DNA of 64,000 nucleotides. It comes from an uncultured Lachnospiraceae bacterium (GTDB taxonomy: Bacteria; Bacillota; Clostridia; Lachnospirales; Lachnospiraceae). A model generated the notes under the pieces. It was given only the letters and a program-made list of their open reading frames with translations. It had not been told where the DNA came from and did not search any database. Of the stretch, positions 36,778-44,860 are shown one piece after another. The translations under genes were made by a program, and so were the position numbers. The stretch is taken from NCBI GenBank assembly GCA_902779305.1, contig CACZBD010000001.1, positions 1 through 64,000 on the forward strand, read 5' to 3'. How positions within the stretch are numbered: position 1 is the first letter of the stretch; each line of letters begins with the position of its first letter.

Positions 36778-38508
36778 TTGAGCGATAAATATTTGGAACT
36801 GCCCGATGGCAGCAGGATCCCGACGGGATTGCCCGGAGGATTCTTCATCTACGAGGCCGAAGGAGACGAGAAGATCGTCTTTGCCGATGAGAATGTGGTA
36901 GCGCTTTACGGCTGCGAATCCTTTACGGATTTTATCGATCACGTGGGCGGCACATTTAAGGGCATGGTGCATCCGGAAGATCTGCACAAGATCGAGAATC
37001 AGATCCAGGCCCAGACACTTTTCGGAGAGAAGCGGCATGACTATGTGCGCTACCGCATCTTAACGAAGCAGGGAGAGATCCGCTACATCGAAGATTTCGG
37101 CCATCTTCTGCACTGGACGGACGGGAAAAGTTTCTTCTATGTCTTTATCGTTGATGTGGATCAGAATGAATTTTTGAACCATAACCGGAATTCCTTTGCG
37201 GAAGCGGAAGTGTTGTCCGTGAATCATGAAACGGACAGCCTGACGGGCCTGTTCAACATGTCCTTCTTCTACCAGAAGGTACAAAGGCTTTTGTCGACAC
37301 CCGGCGCAAGAAGACAGGATATTTCGTTTATTCATTTTGATATTCCGAATTTCAAACTCTATAACGAGCGGCACGGCTTCAAGCTCGGCGATGAGCTTTT
37401 GTGTGATTTTGCAAAAGTGATCCGTAATGCATTTCCCGGCGCAACGATCGCCAGATTTTCCGATGATCATTTCTTCGTCTGCGCATCGGGAAGCAAAGAA
37501 GAGATCATTGAAAAAGTGGAGACGGTCTACAGGCAGATGCTCTTGTCCGATGATGTGAACAAGAAGGTCCGCATCAAGGCCGGTATTTACTATTTAGACG
37601 ACAGAAGGGCGGAAGTGGGGCTTGCCTGCGATCATGCAAGGCTTGCCACAAACAGTATCAAAAACAGGCATGATATCCATTATTGTGTCTATGATGAAAT
37701 GCTGCGGGAAAAGCTCCGCAAACAGCAGTATGTCGTGGACCATGTGGACGAGGCGATCGAAAAAGGGTACATCAAGGTCTTTTACCAGCCGGTGATCAGG
37801 GTGAAGACCGGCGAGATCTGCGGCTATGAAGCGCTGGTCCGCTGGATCGATCCGAAGATGGGAATGCTTTCTCCGGGTGATTTTATCGATACCCTCGAGC
37901 AGTTCCATCTGATCCATCTTGTGGATACCTATGTGATCAAGATCGTCTGCGAGGATTACTGCAGGCTTCGCAGGGAAGGGCAGCCCGTGGTTCCGGTTTC
38001 GGTCAACATTTCCAGACTTGATTTTGAACTCTGCGATATTTTCAGGATCGTGGAGGAAACCAGAAAAGCATACGATATGCCAAGGAATCTTCTGGATCTT
38101 GAGATCACGGAGAGCGCCTTAAACGATAATGTCGGTTATATCAAAGCCGAGTGTGACAGGATGCGTGAACTGGGCTATCATGTATGGCTCGATGATTTCG
38201 GAAGCGGATATTCCTCGCTGAATTCCCTTGCGGATTACAGCTTCGATGTGCTGAAACTGGACCTGATCTTCTTACGGAATTCCGATCACAATCCGAAGAC
38301 CAGACAGCTGATGGCTTACATCATCAACGGCTCGAAAGGTATGGGGCTGGAACCGCTCTGTGAGGGCGTGGAAAGCGAAGAACATTACGAATTTCTCAAA
38401 CAGGTCGGTTGCGAGAGAGCGCAGGGCTATTATTTCGGCAAGCCGATGCAGATGGAAGAGAGCAGAAAATTTACCGGACAAAAAAACATGAAATGGGAGG
38501 CAGTATAG
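36778..38508 (+). CDS. PAS - degenerate GGDEF - EAL c-di-GMP phosphodiesterase
   Basis: EAL domains cleave c-di-GMP to pGpG. The protein (576 aa with the TTG start) begins with a PAS-like domain (residues ~15-135), then a GGDEF domain whose signature is FSDDHFF, so it should not make c-di-GMP and may instead be regulatory. The EAL domain (~325-560) has YEALVRW, DLEITESAL, WLDDFGSGYSSL and CEGVESEEHY, retaining the catalytic acidic residues. The start is uncertain: TTG 36778 sits after GGAAAGGTGGGG; a GTG at 36769 is too close to it and no ATG is available. First gene of a three-gene run, followed 1 bp later by an unknown gene. Confidence 0.88.
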   Translation: MSDKYLELPDGSRIPTGLPGGFFIYEAEGDEKIVFADENVVALYGCESFTDFIDHVGGTFKGMVHPEDLHKIENQIQAQTLFGEKRHDYVRYRILTKQGEIRYIEDFGHLLHWTDGKSFFYVFIVDVDQNEFLNHNRNSFAEAEVLSVNHETDSLTGLFNMSFFYQKVQRLLSTPGARRQDISFIHFDIPNFKLYNERHGFKLGDELLCDFAKVIRNAFPGATIARFSDDHFFVCASGSKEEIIEKVETVYRQMLLSDDVNKKVRIKAGIYYLDDRRAEVGLACDHARLATNSIKNRHDIHYCVYDEMLREKLRKQQYVVDHVDEAIEKGYIKVFYQPVIRVKTGEICGYEALVRWIDPKMGMLSPGDFIDTLEQFHLIHLVDTYVIKIVCEDYCRLRREGQPVVPVSVNISRLDFELCDIFRIVEETRKAYDMPRNLLDLEITESALNDNVGYIKAECDRMRELGYHVWLDDFGSGYSSLNSLADYSFDVLKLDLIFLRNSDHNPKTRQLMAYIINGSKGMGLEPLCEGVESEEHYEFLKQVGCERAQGYYFGKPMQMEESRKFTGQKNMKWEAV

Positions 38509-38509
38509 G

Positions 38510-39130
38510 ATGGAAACCAAAAAACTACTGATCAGCAGCACGAACGCTATGGACGCGGAAATGCTTAGGAAAGTGGACAGCTTCATGAAGGATGAGTGCT
38601 CTTTTGAAAAAAAAGACAACCTGCATGTGCGTCTTTTGATCGAGGAGACGCTTGGAATGCTGAAAGCGATGACCGGCAATTACAGCGCGATGCTCTGGAT
38701 CGAGGCAGGTAAGAGCAACTGCCGCCTGCATGTTCTGGCATCCTCTTTCATGGATATCAACAAGAAGAAGGAACTCTTATCCCTGTCGCAGGGCAAAAAC
38801 GCCTATGCAAAAGGGTTTATGGCAAAGCTTGGGGACATCATCGAAAACGGGATCTTAAACTACGAGAACGTGATGGCGCTGCAGCAAAAATACGGCTTGG
38901 GTTATGTGGATGTGGCATCCATGGGCGGCAATCCTTCCGAGATCATGTTTTCCTGGTCCTTAAACCAGTACAAGAAGTCTCTTTCCGAGGGGGAAGAAGG
39001 CGAAAAAGAGCAGACAGCCTGGGATGAGCTGGAAAAATCGATCGTCGCAAGCATCGCAAAGGATGTGCAGGTCGGCGTGAAGAAGGACCATGTGGAACTG
39101 CTGATCGACATGGAACTGACGGGAAAATAA
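38510..39130 (+). CDS. Unknown protein, possibly degenerate GHKL (RsbW-like) fold
   Basis: No family is recognised with confidence. The 206-residue protein is soluble. Its first half (DSFMKDECSFEKKDNLHV, then RLLIEETLGMLKAMTG and SAMLWIEAGKSNCRLHVLAS) has the same layout as the RsbW-like domain of the MATE fusion at 19186-20970: helix with LL-EE, then paired strands. The N-box asparagine and the G1 aspartate are missing, so ATP binding is unlikely if the relation is real. It begins 1 bp after the EAL stop and ends 3 bp before the shikimate kinase-like gene, so it is surely co-expressed with the EAL protein. Confidence 0.6.
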   Translation: METKKLLISSTNAMDAEMLRKVDSFMKDECSFEKKDNLHVRLLIEETLGMLKAMTGNYSAMLWIEAGKSNCRLHVLASSFMDINKKKELLSLSQGKNAYAKGFMAKLGDIIENGILNYENVMALQQKYGLGYVDVASMGGNPSEIMFSWSLNQYKKSLSEGEEGEKEQTAWDELEKSIVASIAKDVQVGVKKDHVELLIDMELTGK

Positions 39131-39133
39131 AAC

Positions 39134-39655
39134 ATGGAAGCACATGAAAATATCGTTCTGATCGGAATGCCGACATCGGGCAAAAGCACAGCCGGCGTGA
39201 TCCTTGCCAAGATCCTCGGCATGGGCTTTGTCGATACCGACCTTCTGATCCAGAAAAAAACAAAAAAGAAGCTCAGCGAACTGATCGAATCAGAGTCGCT
39301 GAGCGGTTTTCTTGCTATTGAAGAAGAGGTCTGCTCAGAACTTGGGATCACGGATCCGGATCTTCTCTCGGACGGCAGCGTGATCGCGACCGGCGGGAGC
39401 GTTGTCTACAGTGAAAAAGCCATGCGGCATCTGAAAGAGATCGGGAAAGTCGTCTATCTTAAGATCGATCTTCCCACCCTGCAGAAAAGGCTTCATAACG
39501 CAAAACAGCGCGGCGTCGTGTTAAGAAAAGGCCAGAGTCTTTCCGACCTTTATGAAGAACGGACACCGCTCTATGAAAAATATGCGGATCTGGTCGTTTC
39601 CGAAGCGGGTCTGAACATGGAAGAAACGGTCCATAGGATCATTCTTCAACTGTGA
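39134..39655 (+). CDS. Shikimate kinase-like P-loop kinase
   Basis: The 173-residue protein has Walker A (GMPTSGKST, ~res 11), the DTD metal/substrate motif (FVDTDLLIQ), IATGGSVVYSEKAM and a lid-like segment RGVVLRKGQSLSDLYEERTP. Overall it fits the shikimate kinase fold. However, the substrate-binding arginine of the usual GFR--E motif is replaced (SGFLAIEEE), ATGGG is ATGGS, and the RPLL lid motif is RGVV. No other aromatic-pathway gene is nearby. It may therefore phosphorylate a different small molecule; this is inference. It is third in the EAL operon, and its last 17 bp overlap the convergent BMP gene. Confidence 0.82.
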   Translation: MEAHENIVLIGMPTSGKSTAGVILAKILGMGFVDTDLLIQKKTKKKLSELIESESLSGFLAIEEEVCSELGITDPDLLSDGSVIATGGSVVYSEKAMRHLKEIGKVVYLKIDLPTLQKRLHNAKQRGVVLRKGQSLSDLYEERTPLYEKYADLVVSEAGLNMEETVHRIILQL

Positions 39656-40832
39656 TCACTTTATTCAAAATATAGTGGAACAGCGGATAGGACGTATCCT
39701 TGTTCTCGATGTAGGGCGTGTCCAGATCGATCGTATCGGAAGGATCATCAGGGTTCACGCCTTCGTAATGACCACGGAACACGAAATCGACATTTTCGCG
39801 TTTGAACTTCTCGATCACCTCATCCATGGCTTCCTGGGTCCCGGGGGCAGCGGCCTGCAGGTTCAGGTCGATCATTTCTACCCAGCCTTTCTCAAAGCCG
39901 GCAGACACATCCGTGCCGTGAATATGACCGGTCACGACAGATTCGATATCCTTATTGAGCATGACTGCATCCACAGCGGAAAGCACATAAGGCTCCCAGC
40001 AGATCCTTGAGGTTACAAGGGACGCGCCCGGGGCAACCTCCGACATACTCTGGTTATAACCGACAAAACATACATCGCGATTTTCCAAAGCTTCTTCGCA
40101 GGCGATGGCGGGACCGATCGTGTCCGTATGCTGTGAAACGACCACGCAGCCCTCGTCAAGCAGCTGCTCGGCAGCGCTTTTTTCCTGGGCATAACTGCTC
40201 CAGGTGTGGGTGTATTTTACGCGCATCACGGCCTGCGGGACCACATAGCGGACGCCCAGCAGAAAGGCCGTGTAGCCGGAAATGACTTCGGGTGTCGGGA
40301 AAGCAGCAACAAATCCGACAAGCGCTTCCTCCGGACTGATGACCCCGTCAAGGATCATCCGTTTGATCTTCATGCCGGCGGCGATACCGCTGACGAAACG
40401 TCCCTGATAGGCTTCCCCTTTAAATGTATGATAATTGGCAGGCACCGTCTGATCGCTCATATCCATGTAGGAAGTCTGGCAGAACTGGATTTCAGGATAC
40501 TCCGGCGCCAGTTCCCGCACCAGTTCACTGTAGCCGTTGAAAAAGATGATGTCGCAGCCATCTGCCGCAAGTTCTCTTAAGGGTTCTTCCATTTCCTCAT
40601 CGAGCACGTTGCTGCAGGTGTAGATCGTGACCCGGTCACCGTATTTCTTTTCCACCGCATCCTTGGCAAGAGAGAAGTTGTAGGTATACGGGGTGCTTTC
40701 GTCATTGTCATAGATAAAACCGACCGTCAGATGTTCCTTTGCGCCGTTCTTACTGACAAAGTGGAAGATGACGGCAAAGGCAGCCAGAACGACCAGACAG
40801 GTGATGGCTGTGGCAAGATAGATCCGTTTCAT
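39639..40832 (-). CDS. BMP-family (PnrA/Med-like) substrate-binding protein
   Basis: The 397-residue protein has an N-terminal hydrophobic anchor (LATAITCLVVLAAFAVIFHF) without a clear lipobox, then a periplasmic-binding-type fold with the BMP pattern: HLTVGFIYDNDES, DIIFFNGYSEL, GRFVSGIAAGMKI, VGFVAAFPTPEVISGYTAFLLGV and QHTDTIGPAIA. Family members bind nucleosides or related ligands, usually for an ABC transporter. No ABC permease or ATPase is present. Instead its ATG overlaps the stop of the propeller/HD-GYP gene, so it is coupled to a c-di-GMP phosphodiesterase and may serve as an extracellular sensor. That role is inference. Confidence 0.87.
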   Translation of the reverse strand: MKRIYLATAITCLVVLAAFAVIFHFVSKNGAKEHLTVGFIYDNDESTPYTYNFSLAKDAVEKKYGDRVTIYTCSNVLDEEMEEPLRELAADGCDIIFFNGYSELVRELAPEYPEIQFCQTSYMDMSDQTVPANYHTFKGEAYQGRFVSGIAAGMKIKRMILDGVISPEEALVGFVAAFPTPEVISGYTAFLLGVRYVVPQAVMRVKYTHTWSSYAQEKSAAEQLLDEGCVVVSQHTDTIGPAIACEEALENRDVCFVGYNQSMSEVAPGASLVTSRICWEPYVLSAVDAVMLNKDIESVVTGHIHGTDVSAGFEKGWVEMIDLNLQAAAPGTQEAMDEVIEKFKRENVDFVFRGHYEGVNPDDPSDTIDLDTPYIENKDTSYPLFHYILNKVITVEE

Positions 40833-43800
40833 TTTTGGCCTCCTTCCCCATCGGACGATGTATCGTTATTCTTTTTCTCATTTTCACTTTGCATCTCGTC
40901 TGCCTGGATTTTTTTATCCTCTTCGACACGTCTTGCGAGTTCATCCTGTGCTTCGTGATCCGCCTGCTGGATCTCCGCACTTCTTTGCGAGTACAGCGCA
41001 TCCACGTTGATCACGCCCTGATCGACCAGACGCAGGAAGGCATCAAGGACATTTGGATCAAACTGCGTGCCGCGTCCGCGTTTCATTTCGTTCATGACAT
41101 AGTCCGTATCCATATGATTACGGTAGACACGGTTGCTGGTCATGGCATCAAATGCATCGGCCACGCCGATGATCCTTGCAAAGAGCGGGATCTCTTCCCC
41201 TTTTAAGCCGAGCGGATAGCCTTTTCCGTCATAACGCTCGTGGTGATAGCGGGTTCCTTCTTCCACGTGATCGACCAGCGTGAAGTCTTTCAGGATCTCC
41301 GCACCTCTTGTTACATGGGATTTCATTTTGACATATTCATCATCCGTAAGCCTGCCGACTTTATTCAGCACGCTGTCCGGAATACCGATCTTACCGATAT
41401 CATGCATCTGGGCGGCGCCGCGCAGGTTGGAAAGGAATTTCCGCCGCTGCCACCATTTGAAGCATTTCATTTCCTCCGCGATCAGAACGGAATAGTCTGC
41501 CACACGCTGGGAATGCTCGTTGGTACGGACATCCTTGGCATCGACCGCATTTGCGATGGCCTTTACCGTTTCGTTGGCCATGTTGATCTTGATCTGCTGA
41601 CTGTTCAGCTGCCTCTGAACGACCAGCCAGGTGAACCAGATGATGATCAGAGAGAGGAGCAGCAGCATGTAGAACGTGAAACCGGGCTGCTCGTAGATCT
41701 CGCCTTCCTTGACGAGTTCGAATTTGCGCTCTTCCAGAACCCGTTCCGCGGAGCTGTCAAAGATCGCCAGATGGAAGATATACTTCCCTGCCGGCAGATT
41801 GACATAGATGATATTGTTCAGGCTGTTCTGGGGCACATTCGTCCACTGGGTGTCATAGCCTTCCAGATAATAGCCCACATTCGGTTCCTGAATGGTGTAG
41901 TTTAAGATCTCCGGGGCAAGTTCCACACGTTCCACGCCCTGTCCGACCGTGATCGCGCCGGCTCTCGGGAGCGGCTGCTGCACGCCGTCCATTTTGACGG
42001 AAGCCAGTTGCATCCGATAGGAACGGACATCGCTGTTATATTTGTCCACGTCGATGATATAAACACCGGTGTCGCAGGGGAGAAAGAGCTCGCCGTTGCC
42101 GTCGTAATAATTCCAGGAATTGGCGGTCAGGGAGGTTCCGAGACCTCTTCTGGCATCCAGAAGTTCCCAGGCGATCTCACCGCCCGCAACAAGATCGTCG
42201 CGCCCGACAACATAGATCCCGGCGCTGGACATAACGAACAGTGTGTCCTCATCTTTGACCCAGATATCGTAGTTATTGAAATACGGGAATTTGTCCAGAA
42301 CCTGAATGGACTTGTCAGGATTCATGTAGCAGAGGCTGTTACTGGTTACGATGAACACGCCCTCGGATTTCGGATCTTTGATCGTACGCAGGATGACGCC
42401 GCTGCTGAGCCCGTCCTCGCGGGTAAGCATGTCTTTTACTTCGCCGTCTTTTAATACGGCAATCCCGTCACCGTCCGTTCCGGCAAGGATCGTGCCGTCA
42501 ATTTGCTCTGTCAGGGTCAGGATCATGGAATTGATCAGCCCGTCTTCATTGCTGATCGTATTGCTGACCTGATGATCTCTGATATAACTGATGCCGGTAT
42601 CCCCTGCGGCAAGGATCGTGCCGTCTTTCAGCTGCGTTACGATCCTCGCGCGGTTACCGAAACTTCCATTTTCCGCGTTGTATGACCAGGATTCCCCGTC
42701 AGGAGAGTATTCCATCAGGCCGCTTCCGTAGGTGCATACCCACAGATGATCGTCACGGTCCGCATACATACAGCGGATGCGTTTGCCTTCCAGTTTTTTT
42801 GTTAATGCATTATCGATCCTGCTTCTGCAGGAGCGGTCGACAACATCCAGTCCGGTGTCGGTGCCGATATAATAGCAGTCCTGCCAGAAGACAATGGCAT
42901 TGACGACGCGGCGTTCCATGCCGATGGAGCCGTAGACATCCTTAAAGGGTGATTTTGCCAGACGCAAAAGCCCCAGCCTTGAGGATGTGAACCAGAGATT
43001 GCCCTGGTAGTCGCAGAGCATGTTGTCGATCGAATTGTTGAAATCGTTGGTATTTAAACGGTGATATCCGGTCCTGTCCATATAGGAGACGCCGCTGTCG
43101 GTGGAAATGAACAGGGTGCCGTCATGCAGATAATTCAGGTTGTTGATGCTTTTCACTTCCGGACAGGCGATGATATTTTTCTGCTCAAAATCGTCACCCG
43201 ATATGTCATAGCAGTAAATATGGTTGGTGGAAGTCCCCACCATCAGAAGTCCTTCCGGGGAAAAGGCGCAGCAGTTGAACTGCTCCTGCTCAGAGGACAG
43301 CTGCAGGGAAGACAGGATCTTGCCGCCTTTCATGAGGAAGAGGCGCCCGTCTGAAGAGATGGTGGCGATGTGGCCGTCCTCATCGGCCGTGATGCTGTCG
43401 GCGTAATTGATCTCGGAAAGCGTGCCTGCGGGCTTCAACCCGTTGTTCATCATCAGGATCTGCATGCTTCCGGTGGTTCCGATATAGTAATAGCCGTCTG
43501 TTGCGCGGACGATGCAGCGGACGGAATTGGACGGCAGCCCGCTTGTCTGGTCGAGCACATTGACGACCTCCTCGCGGATCACGATGGAGAGCCCGTTATC
43601 ATTGGTACCGACCCAGAGTCGACCTTCCTCATCCACATAGAGACAGTTTACATTTTTGATGGATTCATACTCATCCACCCAATGGAATTCCCGCCCGTTG
43701 TAGCGGTACAATCCGGCATAGGTTCCGATCCAGAGTACCCCGTCGTTGGTTTGCGCGATGTCATTGGCTTCGCCACACGGCAGACCGTTGTTGCTGCTGT

Positions 43801-44497
43801 AGACACTCTGTACATAATCGTTGTAATCCGGTGTCAAAACAGCATCAGCTTTGGTATTTACGGGAAAGAGCAGAGACAGGGCTAAGGCCCCTGTCACAAA
43901 GAGAACGCCAAGCGTCATGTGACTGTTTTCCGCTTCCAGTTTCCGGTTGATGTTTTCCCTGCGCCAGCGCCTGATCAGGATGACGATATAGACGGCTGCC
44001 ATGGTCAGGACCTTGTCGGCAAATTCGATCGAAAGCTGCCCCATGAACGTGCAGATCAGAGGCGGCCATTCTTTGTTCAGAAGATAATCAACGACACCGT
44101 TGCCCCATTTGTTGCCTGTGTAGCCACCATCGAGGATCACATCGATGGGAACGGAGACGAGAAGCGCGGTGAGCATGGCAAGGGAAGCGGCTTTCATGAA
44201 ACCGTAGAAGCGGTCAAACCATCTCCAGCGTGCGGACAGCCCGACAACGATGCCAAGCGCGATGCCGGTCAGGGAATAAGCGAAAGAAAGACTGTTGATC
44301 AGACCGTAGGCAAGGTTGGAAGTTAGTCCTACCATCGCCCCGCACAGCGGCCCGCCGATATAAGCGCACAGCGCCGTACCGAATGAATCGGCCCACAGCG
44401 GCAATTCCAGTTTCACAGCAAGCAGCTTTCCGCCCAGATTCATGACGATACAGATCAGAACAAACAGCACGATCTTCGGGGTTTTCCATTTCTTCAT
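40829..44497 (-). CDS. ECF-S-like membrane domain - beta-propeller - HD-GYP fusion
   Basis: This 1222-residue protein starts with ~6 helices (residues ~8-180, LELPLWADSFGTALCAYIGG) resembling an ECF-transporter S component and the N-terminus of the HD-GYP protein at 20975. A helix near 195-212 leads to an external Reg_prop propeller (~225-820; [32 protein letters not shown]), then a Y_Y_Y-like module. One helix (FTFYMLLLLSLIIIWFTWLV) is followed by an HD-GYP domain (~960-1160: AAQMHDIGKIGIP, YHHERYDGKGYP, AFDAMTSNRVY) and a charged tail. Metal and GYP residues are intact, so c-di-GMP hydrolysis is expected. ATG follows GGAGGAGG. It is transcribed ahead of the BMP gene and divergently from the MFS gene. 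Confidence 0.9.
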   Translation of the reverse strand: MKKWKTPKIVLFVLICIVMNLGGKLLAVKLELPLWADSFGTALCAYIGGPLCGAMVGLTSNLAYGLINSLSFAYSLTGIALGIVVGLSARWRWFDRFYGFMKAASLAMLTALLVSVPIDVILDGGYTGNKWGNGVVDYLLNKEWPPLICTFMGQLSIEFADKVLTMAAVYIVILIRRWRRENINRKLEAENSHMTLGVLFVTGALALSLLFPVNTKADAVLTPDYNDYVQSVYSSNNGLPCGEANDIAQTNDGVLWIGTYAGLYRYNGREFHWVDEYESIKNVNCLYVDEEGRLWVGTNDNGLSIVIREEVVNVLDQTSGLPSNSVRCIVRATDGYYYIGTTGSMQILMMNNGLKPAGTLSEINYADSITADEDGHIATISSDGRLFLMKGGKILSSLQLSSEQEQFNCCAFSPEGLLMVGTSTNHIYCYDISGDDFEQKNIIACPEVKSINNLNYLHDGTLFISTDSGVSYMDRTGYHRLNTNDFNNSIDNMLCDYQGNLWFTSSRLGLLRLAKSPFKDVYGSIGMERRVVNAIVFWQDCYYIGTDTGLDVVDRSCRSRIDNALTKKLEGKRIRCMYADRDDHLWVCTYGSGLMEYSPDGESWSYNAENGSFGNRARIVTQLKDGTILAAGDTGISYIRDHQVSNTISNEDGLINSMILTLTEQIDGTILAGTDGDGIAVLKDGEVKDMLTREDGLSSGVILRTIKDPKSEGVFIVTSNSLCYMNPDKSIQVLDKFPYFNNYDIWVKDEDTLFVMSSAGIYVVGRDDLVAGGEIAWELLDARRGLGTSLTANSWNYYDGNGELFLPCDTGVYIIDVDKYNSDVRSYRMQLASVKMDGVQQPLPRAGAITVGQGVERVELAPEILNYTIQEPNVGYYLEGYDTQWTNVPQNSLNNIIYVNLPAGKYIFHLAIFDSSAERVLEERKFELVKEGEIYEQPGFTFYMLLLLSLIIIWFTWLVVQRQLNSQQIKINMANETVKAIANAVDAKDVRTNEHSQRVADYSVLIAEEMKCFKWWQRRKFLSNLRGAAQMHDIGKIGIPDSVLNKVGRLTDDEYVKMKSHVTRGAEILKDFTLVDHVEEGTRYHHERYDGKGYPLGLKGEEIPLFARIIGVADAFDAMTSNRVYRNHMDTDYVMNEMKRGRGTQFDPNVLDAFLRLVDQGVINVDALYSQRSAEIQQADHEAQDELARRVEEDKKIQADEMQSENEKKNNDTSSDGEGGQK

Positions 44498-44568
44498 CCG
44501 ATTCGGCCTCCTCCCACTTCACACGGTTCTATTGTAACAAACCAAACGCATAATGTAAATGAACTTGG

Positions 44569-44648
44569 TGATCCCTTGGGGACGGGGTCAGTGGTTCATT
44601 GTAAACCTTCGAAGTCGACAATGGCCCCTTGACCCCGTCCCCAAGGGA
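44569..44648. repeat. GACCCCGTCCCC repeat, inverted pair (copies A and B)
   Basis: TCCCTTGGGGACGGGGTCA (44572-44590) and its exact reverse complement (44630-44648) form a 19-bp inverted repeat around a 39-nt loop with further pairing (CATTGT/ACAATG). Copies C and D of the same element lie at 46064-46127. Resembles REP-type intergenic repeats; no transposase is nearby. Confidence 0.85.
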
Positions 44649-44662
44649 CCATTTGCCGAAAC

Positions 44663-44691
44663 TTGACAGAACTGCCGTTTACAGATAGAAT
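44663..44691 (+). promoter_or_regulatory. Promoter of the MFS transporter gene
   Basis: Perfect TTGACA (44663-44668), 17-bp spacer, TAGAAT (44686-44691). Predicted start near 44698 gives a ~160-nt leader with a short peptide frame and a terminator. Confidence 0.8.
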
Positions 44692-44724
44692 GAGAGACAG
44701 AAAAAAGATTTCGGAAGTGTAAAA

Positions 44725-44781
44725 ATGTTCTGGAAAACAACAAATCTACAACTGATAAAAGGTTACATTGATCCCCGCTAA
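44725..44781 (+). CDS. Putative 18-residue leader peptide controlling the MFS gene
   Basis: The frame encodes MFWKTTNLQLIKGYIDPR. It has a ribosome site (GGAAG, 44713-44717) 7 nt before the ATG and lies 27 nt after the predicted transcription start. Its last codons (GGT to CCC) form the 5' arm of the terminator at 44761-44801 and its TAA lies in the loop. A ribosome on these codons would block the terminator. This is the layout of antibiotic-responsive leader peptides upstream of efflux and ribosome-protection genes. The peptide itself is probably without function apart from being translated. No recognised homologue. Confidence 0.6.
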   Translation: MFWKTTNLQLIKGYIDPR

Positions 44782-44801
44782 GGGGATAGTGCGCCTTTTT
44801 T
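44761..44801 (+). terminator. Attenuator hairpin before the MFS gene
   Basis: ATCCCC (44771-44776) pairs with GGGGAT (44782-44787) around loop GCTAA, extended imperfectly by GG/CC and CAT/GTG pairings, followed by T6. It lies between promoter and gene, overlaps the leader peptide end, and must be bypassed for expression. Confidence 0.75.
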
Positions 44802-44860
44802 CAGTCTTTTGCACGATCTCCTTATTTATTGTTGCATTTTAACGATAGGGAGGTTTTTTT

